Part shown: piece by piece, positions 16,036 through 23,827 of the stretch
Layout of the letters: the number at the start of each line of letters is the position of its first letter
Position numbering within the stretch: position 1 is the first letter of the stretch
Assembly: GCA_002412545.1 (NCBI GenBank)
Contig: DHVG01000025.1
Location: forward strand, 1-64,000
DNA length: 64,000 nucleotides
From: Elusimicrobia bacterium UBA5214
Lineage (GTDB): Bacteria > Elusimicrobiota > UBA5214
Direction of reading: 5' to 3'
Notes under the pieces: model-generated
What the model was told of the DNA's origin: nothing
The model's input: the letters and a program-made list of their open reading frames with translations, nothing else
Database searches by the model: none
Made by a program: the position numbers and the translations under genes

Positions 16036-17101
16036 ACTCTTCTAACAAAGATTTTATCAATTCTTTGACGGAAATAATTTCTTTTGTTCTATAAGCATTC
16101 GCTCCAACAAAGGCAAACCCGTGTTTTAAATTACCCTTTTTGGCATTTACTAAAGCAAGAGCAATGCAATAGGGACTGTTTTTACAATCACAGGTTACAA
16201 TACAGTGAAAGGGACATTTAAACGGTTTCTTTTCCCCTTCATTGACATCATCAATAAACTTGTTTCTAATCGCTCTTCCCGGCATACCAACCGGGCTTTT
16301 GATAATCACAATATCTTCTTTTTTAGAATCAATGTAAGCTTGTTTAAATTTTATTGATGCATCACATTCATAAGTGGTAACAAAACGTGTTGCCATCTGT
16401 ACTCCAGAAGCACCTAACTGTAAGAATTTATAAATATCTTCCCCTGTATATATACCTCCAGCAGCAATTACCGGAATGGGTTTCTTATACCTTTCTTCAA
16501 ATACTCTTATATCCTTAATCACTTCTGGAATCAGTTTTTCCAAAGAATACGCAGAATCGCTAATTTGTTCTTCTTTAAACCCGAGATGTCCCCCGGCCAG
16601 TGGCCCCTCTACTACTACAGCATCAGGAAGGTAGTTATATTTTTCTAACCATCTTTTACAAATAATTCTAGCCGCCCTTCCAGAAGATACAATGGGAACC
16701 AACTTTGTCCTTTTGCTTCCATTTAAAAATTTCGGAAGATTAAGGGGAAGTCCAGCGCCAGAAAAAATAATGTCTATTTCTTCCTCAATGGCAGTTCTCG
16801 CCATATCAGCGAAATTTGATAATGCCACTAATATATTTACACCAAGAATTCCTTTAGTTAATTCTTTGGCTTTTCTAATCTCCCTTTTTAACGCTCTAAT
16901 ATTCGCTTCCAAAAAATTTATGGAAAAATCAGGTTCAAGCATTCCAATAGCTGCAGCAGAAACGACCCCGATACCACCTTCGTTAGCTACCGCGGATGCT
17001 AGTCCGGATAGAGAAATTGCAACTCCCATCCCTCCTTGAATTATAGGAAGTTTTGCTGTCAAATCTCCTATTTTTAGTTTTTTTAGATTGTTTGTATTCA
17101 T
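15992..17101 (-). CDS. Nitronate monooxygenase/FabK-like flavoprotein
   Basis: FMN-binding TIM-barrel enzyme of the 2-nitropropane dioxygenase/FabK superfamily. Visible landmarks are PIIQGGMGVAISLSGLASAV at the N-terminus, GGHLGF (the family's GGH motif), VIAAGGIYTGEDIYKFLQLG and GVQMATRFVTTYECDAS. A C-terminal cysteine-rich stretch (CPFHCIVTCDCKNSPYC) is unusual for a plain nitronate monooxygenase and is seen in a subgroup of anaerobe proteins. The substrate cannot be told from sequence. The last seven residues are repeat-derived. Confidence 0.85.
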   Translation of the reverse strand: MNTNNLKKLKIGDLTAKLPIIQGGMGVAISLSGLASAVANEGGIGVVSAAAIGMLEPDFSINFLEANIRALKREIRKAKELTKGILGVNILVALSNFADMARTAIEEEIDIIFSGAGLPLNLPKFLNGSKRTKLVPIVSSGRAARIICKRWLEKYNYLPDAVVVEGPLAGGHLGFKEEQISDSAYSLEKLIPEVIKDIRVFEERYKKPIPVIAAGGIYTGEDIYKFLQLGASGVQMATRFVTTYECDASIKFKQAYIDSKKEDIVIIKSPVGMPGRAIRNKFIDDVNEGEKKPFKCPFHCIVTCDCKNSPYCIALALVNAKKGNLKHGFAFVGANAYRTKEIISVKELIKSLLEEYENASKRSASPNSG

Positions 17102-17151
17102 ATAAACTGAACCCGACCTTAATAAACTTGCTGGCTCGATTTTTAAATTGC

Positions 17152-18456
17152 CTATTTTAGTAACTCCCGGTGGAAGAAGTCAAGCGCAGTAGTAATACTT
17201 TTTTCTTTGATTTCTAAACGACTGCCGAGAAAATGGTACTCTTGAACTATTTCTTTCTCATCAATAATTACCGCAACATAAACCAGCCCTACTGGTTTTT
17301 CTTCTGTCCCACCGGTCGGTCCAGCAATACCACTGATTGCCAGCACACAATTAGTCCTGGCTAAATTTTTCATTCCGCGAGCCATTTCCAAAACCGTTTC
17401 TTGGGAGACCGCACCATATTTTTCTATTGTTTCTGATTTCACCCCTAAAACTTGAATTTTACTTTCGTTAGAATAAACAACTACCCCTTGTTTGAAATAA
17501 AGCGAACTACCCGAAATATTAGTAATCCGGTGTCCAAGTAACCCACCGGTGCAAGATTCAGCAATAGCTAATGTTTTCCTTTTTTTCAGCATTAGTTCAG
17601 CAATAATTTTTTCTAAAGTTTGTCCATCTTCACCATAGATATTTTCACCCAAAATTTCATAAATTTCATTTTTTGTCTTTTTCAAGATTTGTTCAAGCAG
17701 CATTTGGTCTCCCCCGGAAAGAGTAATTCTTAAATCTACAGTTCCCGGATGAGCAATTAAAGCAAATTTTAGTCCTTCAGTTTTCTTTTCCTGTTCCAAA
17801 ACCGGATGAATCTTCTCATCAATTTCCGACTCCGGAAGACCACAAATATGGAGAGTGACACTCCGGGTGAGACCGGTCTCGTATTTTTCTTTCAAATAAG
17901 GGATAACTTTCTCTTCTAACATCAGCAACATTTCTCTCGGTGGACCCGGCAGTAGAATTACAACCGTGGAAGGTGGAATGTGGAAGGTGGAAGATTCCCT
18001 TAATTTTTCACTTTTCACTTTACACTTTACACGTTTCACGGTAATTATCTGCCCCGGAGCAGTACCGATTTTGTTCGGAATCACTTCTGCACCGTCAAGG
18101 ATATATGCCTGTTTTTCGTTTTCCTTAGGCATTTCTATATTCCGTTCGGCAAAATGGCGGACAATCGCCCCTAAAACTTCACGACTAAAAACAAGTTTTT
18201 TCTTTAATACTTTGGCTACCGTTCCCCGAGTATAATCATCAAAAGTCGGACCTAAACCACCGGTAGAAATGACTATCTCCGCACGGGCTAAAGATTCGGT
18301 AAAAACTTGTCTAATTTCTTCCGGATTGTCTCCGACCGTAATCTGGCGGGAAATGGCAAGTCCAATCGTTGCCAATTTCTCGGCAAGCAGATTAATATTT
18401 GTATTAACCTTCTCAGCAAGTAATTCACTACCAATAGAAATTAATTCTATCTTCAT
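17152..18456 (-). CDS. cinA: CinA: nicotinamide-nucleotide amidase with MoCF-like domain
   Basis: Two-domain protein. Residues 1-170 form the molybdopterin-binding-like COG1058 domain (ISIGSELL, STGGLGPTFDDYTR, LLPGPPREM), and the C-terminal CinA domain (AESCTGGLLGHRITNISGSS) is a nicotinamide mononucleotide deamidase in characterised relatives. I start at ATG 18456 because GAGG stands nine bases upstream on the minus strand; a longer frame to 18477 lacks a site. An in-frame repeat (17964-18041) adds KRVKCKVKSEK...FHIPPST between the GTAPGQIITV and VILLPGPP segments, which are nearly adjacent in ordinary CinA. Confidence 0.93.
   Translation of the reverse strand: MKIELISIGSELLAEKVNTNINLLAEKLATIGLAISRQITVGDNPEEIRQVFTESLARAEIVISTGGLGPTFDDYTRGTVAKVLKKKLVFSREVLGAIVRHFAERNIEMPKENEKQAYILDGAEVIPNKIGTAPGQIITVKRVKCKVKSEKLRESSTFHIPPSTVVILLPGPPREMLLMLEEKVIPYLKEKYETGLTRSVTLHICGLPESEIDEKIHPVLEQEKKTEGLKFALIAHPGTVDLRITLSGGDQMLLEQILKKTKNEIYEILGENIYGEDGQTLEKIIAELMLKKRKTLAIAESCTGGLLGHRITNISGSSLYFKQGVVVYSNESKIQVLGVKSETIEKYGAVSQETVLEMARGMKNLARTNCVLAISGIAGPTGGTEEKPVGLVYVAVIIDEKEIVQEYHFLGSRLEIKEKSITTALDFFHRELLK
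17964..18041. repeat. Short-period repeat inserted in frame in cinA
   Basis: Tandem GGAAGGTGGAATGT-type units are followed by CACTTTTCACTTTACACTTT-type units. Together they encode about 25 low-complexity residues (VKCKVKSEK and SSTFHIPPST) in the middle of a conserved domain. Confidence 0.85.
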
Positions 18457-18469
18457 TAGAACCTCACGA

Positions 18470-18645
18470 ATAACCACAAATTAACGGCACGAATCAACAC
18501 GAATTTTTTATTTCACCCTCACCTTAATTCCTTCAGGCTGAGCCTCAGGACGAAGCCTCTCCCCTTGAGGGAGAGGGAAGGGTGAGGGGATTATTCGTGA
18601 ATATTCGTGTTTTCTTTACATTCGTGCTAATTCGTGGTTTAGGCA
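18470..18645. repeat. Composite intergenic repeat, CACGAAT plus CTCACCC hairpin
   Basis: CACGAAT units flank a palindrome of the CACCCTCACC...CTCTCCCCTTGAGGGAGAGG...GGGTGAGGGG type (about 18512-18590). Inside one arm lies a smaller hairpin (CTTCAGGCTGAGCCTCAGG). The right CACGAAT tract abuts the DUF3467 gene end. Confidence 0.8.
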
Positions 18646-18950
18646 AAAGCAATCGGTTTTTCTACTTCTTTAATTTCCGGTAATTGCCCAAAATGCGCTT
18701 CGTATTTTTTCAGGTTATCTTCTAACGCTTTCAGAAAACGTTTCGCATGTAAAGGTGAAGTGATTATCCGGCTGCGCACTTTTGCTTTCGGTGCCTGTGG
18801 CTGGACATAGATGAAATCAAAAACAAATTCGGTCTCATTATGAGTAATCATTGCCAGATTAGCGTATGCACCCTGGGCAGTTTGTTCATCAATTTCAATC
18901 TGCACCTGTCCCGGTTGACTAACCGGTGCGGTCTTCTTTTCTTCTTCCAT
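18639..18950 (-). CDS. DUF3467 protein
   Basis: Small cytoplasmic protein of the DUF3467 family (about 100 residues), function unknown. The core reads YANLAMITHNETEFVFDFIY then SRIITSPLHAKRFLKALEDN, matching the family's pattern. I start at ATG 18950, which has a strong Shine-Dalgarno sequence (GGGAGG) eight bases upstream on the minus strand; the open frame reaches 19130 but that part is repeat and unrelated sequence. The role is not known, though a link to transcription has been suggested for the fold. Confidence 0.85.
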   Translation of the reverse strand: MEEEKKTAPVSQPGQVQIEIDEQTAQGAYANLAMITHNETEFVFDFIYVQPQAPKAKVRSRIITSPLHAKRFLKALEDNLKKYEAHFGQLPEIKEVEKPIAFA

Positions 18951-19094
18951 CTTTTTCCTCCCTGTCCCGTGTAATTTTTTTACCGGACTTTGTGGTGGAC
19001 GATAACCTACTGTCCACTCTTTGGGTAAATATTTCACTTTAATTGTTTTATGTTTCTTTTTGAATATATCTTTCATTTCCTTCTTATATCTCCC

Positions 19095-19195
19095 CGAAGC
19101 CAAATTCCCCAACCTGAATCTATACCCCACTGGTAGCCGACCCTTACCTGTCCACCGAAGCTTTAGCGTAGGTGGAAGGGTCGGCTACACTTAAG
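19095..19195. repeat. Composite hairpin repeat, copy 1 (right of DUF3467 gene)
   Basis: AAATTCCCCAACCTGAATCT leads into a hairpin with arms GTAGCCGACCCTT (about 19134-19146) and AAGGGTCGGCTAC (about 19176-19188). The loop holds a second hairpin (CCACCGAAGCTTTAGCGTAG then GTGG). Copy 2 at 20470-20548 lacks this inner hairpin. The two copies flank the DUF4143 ATPase gene. Confidence 0.85.
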
Positions 19196-19209
19196 TCCCG
19201 CTTACGCTT

Positions 19210-20391
19210 TTAAATGAAGAACCCGAATTCTACATTTTTCATCTTATCTAAATTAGAAGGATAATTTTTTGTGAAAATTTTAAACTTCTTTAACCTTATT
19301 TCTTTACTTATTTTCTCTAATCTTCTGACATCATTTTCGGTCGGATTTATTTTAACTTCAATACCTGTTTCTTTATTCAAGATGAAATCTATTTCAACTC
19401 CACTTTTTTTCTGATAATAATTTATCTCACCGCGCATCCGCAAATTCTGGAAAATATTGTTTTCAAATAAACTCCCTTCATTTATCTTAGAAAAATGGTT
19501 AACTAATCCGGAGTCACAAAAATATACTTTAGCTATCTTTCTAATTTCTGTATCCCGGTTTCGGGAAAATGGTCTCACCAGTTTAATGAAATAAGTCCCT
19601 TCTAAAAAGGAAATGTACTGTTTAACCGTAATCCTTGAAATACCTAACTCGGAAGAAATCTTATTAATGTCCAGTTTCGCACCAATTCTCTCCAGTAGAA
19701 GGAGGATTAAATCACGAATAACTTCATTCTTTCTGAAGTCACCCAATCTGAGGATTTCTAACTGGAAGTAAGAAGTAAAAATATCTTCTAATGATTTTTT
19801 CTTTTCCGCAAAATTTGTTTTTAAGACAACTTCCGGAAAACCACCATAATAAATATATTCATCATACAAATTTGAGATTGTATCAAAAATCGGTCGGGCA
19901 ATTTTACTTTTTCTCTCCGGGAGTTTAATTTTGCTATTTTTAAATAATAAAAATTCTTCAAAATCTAACGGGAAAAGTTCAAAGATATATTTTCTTCCCA
20001 CAAGCGACTCGGTAAATAAATTTCTTAAATAAAAACTTGCCGAACCAGTGAGAAAACATTTTATTTTATACTGGTCAATCAGATATTTCACTACCCGGGG
20101 AAGATTTCTTACCAGTTGAATCTCATCTAAAAAAAGGTATACTTTTTGCCTAAAATCCAAACCTAAAAATTCAAGAGTTGATTTTATCTTATCATAATTT
20201 GTCTCTTCAAAATATTTTTGATTCAGTGGATTTTCTAAATCCAAAAAGATTTTATTTGTTGAAGGAATACGCTCGTAAATAAAACGAAGTAATGAGGTCT
20301 TTCCGGTTCTCCGCATACCGGTAATAATTATTGCTTCTTTTGTCTCCAGATAAGAGCGAATCGGTTTGAAAAGTTTTCTTTCTAAAAGCAT
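19210..20391 (-). CDS. DUF4143 family ATPase
   Basis: AAA-type ATPase of the AAA_14/DUF4143 family, common in anaerobes and of unclear function. The Walker A motif is GMRRTGKTS (residues 25-33 from the chosen start), Walker B is VYLFLDEIQ, and LTGSASFYL follows as the sensor region. The C-terminal DUF4143 domain contains KKSGVEIDFIL and GIEVKI, resembling a PD-(D/E)xK nuclease-like fold in which catalytic function is doubtful. The start at 20391 (ATG) is supported by a promoter whose -10 ends six bases upstream; the TTG at 20406 lies upstream of the predicted transcription start. It is flanked by copies of a hairpin repeat. Confidence 0.88.
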   Translation of the reverse strand: MLLERKLFKPIRSYLETKEAIIITGMRRTGKTSLLRFIYERIPSTNKIFLDLENPLNQKYFEETNYDKIKSTLEFLGLDFRQKVYLFLDEIQLVRNLPRVVKYLIDQYKIKCFLTGSASFYLRNLFTESLVGRKYIFELFPLDFEEFLLFKNSKIKLPERKSKIARPIFDTISNLYDEYIYYGGFPEVVLKTNFAEKKKSLEDIFTSYFQLEILRLGDFRKNEVIRDLILLLLERIGAKLDINKISSELGISRITVKQYISFLEGTYFIKLVRPFSRNRDTEIRKIAKVYFCDSGLVNHFSKINEGSLFENNIFQNLRMRGEINYYQKKSGVEIDFILNKETGIEVKINPTENDVRRLEKISKEIRLKKFKIFTKNYPSNLDKMKNVEFGFFI

Positions 20392-20397
20392 ATTGTA

Positions 20398-20426
20398 AAT
20401 ATACAAAAAGTAATACTATTTGTCAA
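20398..20426 (-). promoter_or_regulatory. Strong promoter giving a leaderless ATPase mRNA
   Basis: On the minus strand TTGACA (20421-20426) and TATATT (20398-20403) are 17 bases apart. Only six bases separate the -10 box from the ATG at 20391. Confidence 0.8.
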
Positions 20427-20469
20427 GTTATTCTTAAGATTTATTTTTCTACTTTGACCGAGTGAAGAC

Positions 20470-20548
20470 GACTTCCCCATTGTCAAATTTCCCAACCTTA
20501 ACCTCTACCCCACAGGTAGCCGACCCTTAAGGGTCGGCTACGCTACAC
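20470..20548. repeat. Composite hairpin repeat, copy 2 (left flank of IS region)
   Basis: AAATTTCCCAACCTTAACCT and CTACCCCACAGGTAGCC continue into the perfect hairpin GTAGCCGACCCTT/AAGGGTCGGCTAC with no loop. It matches 19095-19195 except that the inner hairpin is absent here. Confidence 0.85.
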
Positions 20549-20617
20549 TCTCAGGAAAATTACCTCCGTCCCAATTTTTTACACTAATTTTGTCAGTCAG
20601 CAAGCGTTCCCTTTATT

Positions 20618-20840
20618 TTAATTCCCTCCAGCATCATTTCCATTATTTGGTTTTTGTTCTTCAATTTTGTAGGTGGCAAAGATTAGCCAAATATACAGAA
20701 TAAGGTTTGACCTTAATTCATCACAGGTTCCGAAATCTACTAACCCGTGGGCAATGTCATGGCGTAAATTGCTTCCTTCTTTACTTATCAAAAATACTTT
20801 CAAGAAAAATATAACATCATCGCCTAATACATACTTGGTG
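20618..20840 (-). pseudogene. C-terminal remnant of a DUF4209-like (HEPN-type) gene
   Basis: The frame is open from the IS boundary to a stop at 20618 and reads KYVLGDDVIFFLKVFLISK then NLRHDIAHGLVDFG. The NLRxxxAHG motif is typical of the C-terminal HEPN-like part of DUF4209 proteins. No upstream part survives, because the IS3 element begins at 20841. A TTG at 20803 could be called as a start but has no support. Family assignment is moderate. Confidence 0.6.
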
Positions 20841-20882
20841 TGCCCCAGATGACATCTGAGCCAGCAGAATGCTAAAATTTAG

Positions 20883-21239
20883 ATGGAGGCTCAAATGGAC
20901 GAGATGGAAGTAAAATTGACTAAAAATGGGAAGAGGAGATGGTCGGTAGAACAAAAGCTAAACATTCTTAAGGAGTTGGAATCCGGGGTACACTACGCCG
21001 AGTTGTGCCGGAAGTATAACATAAGCAATCAGCTGCTGTACACCTGGAAGAGAAGAATGCAGGGAAGTGGTAAAGAAGGACTTAAATATGAAGGCGGAGT
21101 GGTACCCAGGAGCCAGTATCTTACAGCGGTGAAGAGGATAGAGAAATTAGAGAGGGTTTTAGGCCGTAAGAGCTTGGAGAATGATATTTTAAAAAAAGTC
21201 TTCGAGATAAAAGGTATGAAATTACCCGAAGAGAGATAA
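20883..21239 (+). CDS. IS3-family transposase OrfA
   Basis: DNA-binding part of the transposase. It carries an HTH_Tnp_1-type helix-turn-helix (RRWSVEQKLNILKELE, YAELCRKYNISNQLLYTWKR) that recognises the element ends, followed by a leucine-zipper-like C-terminus (IEKLERVLGRKSLENDILKK). At 118 residues the length is normal. The frame runs past the A7 slippery site at 21191, where ribosomes can shift into orfB. Confidence 0.93.
   Translation: MEAQMDEMEVKLTKNGKRRWSVEQKLNILKELESGVHYAELCRKYNISNQLLYTWKRRMQGSGKEGLKYEGGVVPRSQYLTAVKRIEKLERVLGRKSLENDILKKVFEIKGMKLPEER
21191..21198 (+). promoter_or_regulatory. Predicted programmed -1 frameshift site
   Basis: The sequence A-AAA-AAA-G overlaps the end of orfA with zero-frame codons AAA AAA. 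The -1 frame is open from here into orfB, so slippage gives an OrfAB fusion transposase, as in well-studied IS3 members. Confidence 0.8.
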
Positions 21240-21268
21240 AAGAGCTTTCAGTAGAATTTCGTTGTTCT

Positions 21269-22084
21269 TTGAAAATTGTCAGTCAGTCATTAGGGAAGAG
21301 TCGGGGTTGGCTATATTACAAGCATCGCACCCGGGTGCGGATGCCCGTAATTAAGAGACCCGATGTGGTTGAAGGGATAAGGGAGGTTATTCGCGAAAAG
21401 CCGGTTAGTTATGGGTATCGGCGGGTACACGCCCTGTTGAGGGTGAGAGGGATATACTGCAATTCCAAGACGGTAAACCGGTATATGGCACAGCGGTTAT
21501 GGCTGAGTTCCTACCGGGAGAGGAGGAAGCGGGGTGAAAGGCGTCATGAGGGAGTAGTAGCGGTAGAAGAGCCGAACCGGAGATGGGCATCGGACATAAC
21601 GGTGATAAAAGCATGGAACGGAGAAAAAGGGCGGTTTGCTGTGCTTATAGATTGTGGAGACCGACAGATATTAAGTTATCGCTGGGGTAAAAGAATAACC
21701 GGGTATGATATCCAGGAGATGGTAATAGAAGCGTTGAAAAAGCGGTTTGGAAGTGATAGAATACCCGAAGAAGGAATAGAGTTCTTAAGCGATAATGGTC
21801 CCGAATATATTAAGACAACATTAAAGAGGTTTCTTGAAAACGTGGGTTTTGTAGTATGCCGGACGCCGATAAAAAGTCCTGAAAGCAATGGAATAGCGGA
21901 GTCGTTTTTCCGCGGTTTTAAAAGAGACTATGTTTACCAGAGTGAATGCGAGAGTTTTGATGCTGTGTGCAGGATGATAGACGGCTGGGTAGAGGATTAT
22001 AACCAAAAAGCACCACATGGGGCACTTGGGATGTTAACACCAGCGAAATTCTATGAAAAGTGGAAGTTGGAAAGTGATGGATGA
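21269..22084 (+). CDS. IS3-family transposase OrfB (DDE integrase)
   Basis: Catalytic part of the IS3 transposase with an rve integrase core. The DDE triad is intact: D109 in WASDITVI, D175 in FLSDNGPEY and E211 in GIAESFFRGFKRD, with the 35-residue spacing of D(35)E. The called start is TTG at 21269, but the frame is open from 21191, so the real product is likely an OrfAB frameshift fusion. No internal stop is seen, so the element may be active. Confidence 0.93.
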   Translation: MKIVSQSLGKSRGWLYYKHRTRVRMPVIKRPDVVEGIREVIREKPVSYGYRRVHALLRVRGIYCNSKTVNRYMAQRLWLSSYRERRKRGERRHEGVVAVEEPNRRWASDITVIKAWNGEKGRFAVLIDCGDRQILSYRWGKRITGYDIQEMVIEALKKRFGSDRIPEEGIEFLSDNGPEYIKTTLKRFLENVGFVVCRTPIKSPESNGIAESFFRGFKRDYVYQSECESFDAVCRMIDGWVEDYNQKAPHGALGMLTPAKFYEKWKLESDG

Positions 22085-22107
22085 CTGGCTCAGAAACTGC
22101 TGGGGCA

Positions 22108-22671
22108 GATCACATTTAATTCAGAATTATGTGTCAAACCACTTATAGAAAGATTACTACTACCTACTATTGCGATTCCTTTATCTATTGATTGGTCGTC
22201 GTATTCAAAAAGGTACGCTTTTGAATGAAGTTTCCCTTTTGTGTAAATTTTTACTTGTATTTTGCCTTCTTCTATCAACTCGGCAAGCGTTTTTACCGCG
22301 TCCGTGTTTTCATCTGTTTGTTCAATTATTTCTAATTCCTTTTGTTGCGTTTGCATAGTAGATTGGATTATCTCTTGGACGGTGTCCGGGCTTTGGTAGT
22401 CCATTTGATTACTTTTATACTCTTTTGCCAATTCTAACCTTATGAATCCTTCGGCAAGTTCATCTAAAGTTTCTTGGTCAGTTGTATTCCCGATAAGTAG
22501 TTTCAGATTTTTAATTTTATGTAGGTTTTCTTTGATGTGATTGAATCCGCTGAGATGGAAAAATGCAACTGCCATTTTGCTTAGTTTTGATTTTTTTAGA
22601 AGTAAATTGACGGCATCTTTAAGCAAAAAGGAACTATTATCAATAATGTCAGGGAGTCTTTTGGCAACCAT
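22108..22671 (-). pseudogene. N-terminal part of a PLD-domain protein truncated by the IS
   Basis: The 5' part is intact, with a good Shine-Dalgarno site (AAGGAGG) before ATG 22671. The protein reads as a phospholipase D-like nuclease domain, with GKLHSKAYLFEYD and GSSNLSISGLTHNSELNV forming the HxK and GSxN parts of one catalytic half. This is the usual N-terminus of large PLD-helicase proteins, often in defence loci, though the rest is missing. The frame crosses the IS end and stops in IS sequence at 22090. The helicase interpretation is inference. Confidence 0.7.
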
Positions 22672-22698
22672 TTTCTCCTCCTTATGCTATTCTTTTGT

Positions 22699-22872
22699 CT
22701 ATTTTTCAGCAATTTTCTCTGCTGATTTGCCTTTAATTCCAGTAGAAATCAAAATTGCTAAAAGTTCAGTATCGGTCAAACTTTGAGGACCAAGTTCACG
22801 GAGTTTACCTCCGGGATGACGCCACTGAGAAACTTTAGGTAGTTCTTTTTTTGCTGTTTCTTTGCTTATCAT
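22699..22872 (-). CDS. RadC N-terminal domain mini-protein (57 residues)
   Basis: Short frame from ATG 22872 to TAG 22699. The translation contains GGKLRELGPQSLTDTELLAI then LISTGIKGKSAEKIAEK, which closely resembles the N-terminal helix-hairpin-helix region of RadC (UPF0758), without the metal-binding JAB/MPN domain. No continuation is seen in other frames, because the PLD gene's ribosome site follows at once. It may be a truncated radC or a genuine small protein of the same operon as the PLD gene. Confidence 0.7.
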   Translation of the reverse strand: MISKETAKKELPKVSQWRHPGGKLRELGPQSLTDTELLAILISTGIKGKSAEKIAEK

Positions 22873-22988
22873 TTTCTAATTCATCTTGTAATTATTTATA
22901 TCAAAGTAAATTGTTTCTCTGGAAATTTTTTACCTGCTGACCCTATAGCAGCAATGAAAATAGTCTCTGCGTTTTGCTTTAAGTGTTT

Positions 22989-23687
22989 TTATTTCCCGAG
23001 ATAGGCTTTTTTTACTGCTTCGTTATTGAGCAGATTTTTTGCCGTATCCGAGAGAACAATCTTGCCCGTCTCCAGAACATAACCGCGAGCGGCAATATTC
23101 AATGCCTGATAAGCATTCTGCTCAACTAAAAGAATCGTTGTGCCTTGTTGGTTAATTTCTTTAATGATTTGAAATATTTTTTCTACCAAAATCGGGGCTA
23201 AACCCATTGAAGGTTCATCCAACATCAAAATTTTTGGTTCAGCCATTAGACCTCTGCCAATAGCTAACATCTGTTGTTCACCACCGGAGAGAGTTGCTCC
23301 TAATTGTTTTTCTCTTTCTTTGAGTACCGGGAATAACTGATAAACTTTCTCCAGATTTTCTTTTACCCCGTTCTTCTTACGGTAGGCACCAATTTCTAAA
23401 TTTTCTTTTACCGTGAGTAAAGGAAAAATTTTTCTTCCTTCCGGCACTTGAACTATTCCGTATTTAGTAATTTGATGTGCCTTAAGACCAGAAATTTTTT
23501 CATCTAAGAATCTTATCTCTCCGCTGGTGTGGGTAAGCAAACCGGAAATAGTTTTTAGAAGAGTTGTCTTTCCCGCACCGTTAGCCCCAATCAGGGTCAC
23601 GATTTCACCTTCCTCTACTTTCAGGTTTATGCCTTTAAGTGCTTCAATTTCTCCGTAATAGGTATGGATATTGAATAGTTCAAGCAT
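22989..23687 (-). CDS. livF: Branched-chain amino acid ABC transporter ATPase LivF
   Basis: Second ATPase of a LivFGHMK-type importer. Walker A is GANGAGKTT, the signature is LSGGEQQMLAIGRGL, and Walker B is ILMLDEPSMGLAP; the MGLAP ending is typical of LivF. I start at ATG 23687 (MLELFNIHTYYG), as in the family; the frame is open to 23822, but the extra 45 residues translate a hairpin repeat. Last gene of the liv operon. Confidence 0.95.
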   Translation of the reverse strand: MLELFNIHTYYGEIEALKGINLKVEEGEIVTLIGANGAGKTTLLKTISGLLTHTSGEIRFLDEKISGLKAHQITKYGIVQVPEGRKIFPLLTVKENLEIGAYRKKNGVKENLEKVYQLFPVLKEREKQLGATLSGGEQQMLAIGRGLMAEPKILMLDEPSMGLAPILVEKIFQIIKEINQQGTTILLVEQNAYQALNIAARGYVLETGKIVLSDTAKNLLNNEAVKKAYLGK

Positions 23688-23694
23688 TTTTTTT

Positions 23695-23822
23695 ACCCTC
23701 ACCGCTCCGTCGCTATAGCTATGGAGCGTCGGCGACTTAATCCTCTCCCCTCGTATAGAGGCGTGGCCTCCACGAGGCTTTACGCCTCTGAGGGAGAGGG
23801 AAGGGGTGAGGGAGGACAACAA
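23695..23822. repeat. Nested palindromic repeat between livG and livF
   Basis: Outer arms ACCCTCACC...CCTCTCCCCT and AGGGAGAGGGAAGGGGTGAG enclose two inner hairpins: GCTCCGTCGCTATAGC...GGAGC and AGAGGCGTGG...ACGCCTCT. The same outer family occurs at 18512, 24597, 36505 and 46165. Confidence 0.85.
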
Positions 23823-23827
23823 AGGGG

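Larger units (their letters stand above)
20841..22107 (+). mobile_element. IS3-family insertion sequence, about 1.27 kb
   Basis: Imperfect terminal inverted repeats bound the element: TGCCCCAGATGACATCTGAG at the left, and at the right, read inward, TGCCCCAGCAGTTTCTGAGC; both continue to CCAG. It carries orfA and orfB in the -1 relation typical of IS3 elements, joined at an A7 slippery site. I see no target-site duplication (GTG on the left, GAT on the right), consistent with deletion of flanking DNA after insertion. It lies between truncated ends of two different genes. Confidence 0.9.

Noticed and set aside
18639..19130. 163-residue form of the DUF3467 protein
   Set aside because: A strong ribosome site lies directly before ATG 18950, and the family is about 100 residues.
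20618..20803. A complete 61-residue gene
   Set aside because: The frame continues up to the IS boundary and matches only the C-terminal end of a larger family, so it is a remnant.
22989..23822. 45-residue N-terminal extension of LivF
   Set aside because: It translates a palindromic repeat; LivF proteins begin at the MLELFNIHTYYG segment.
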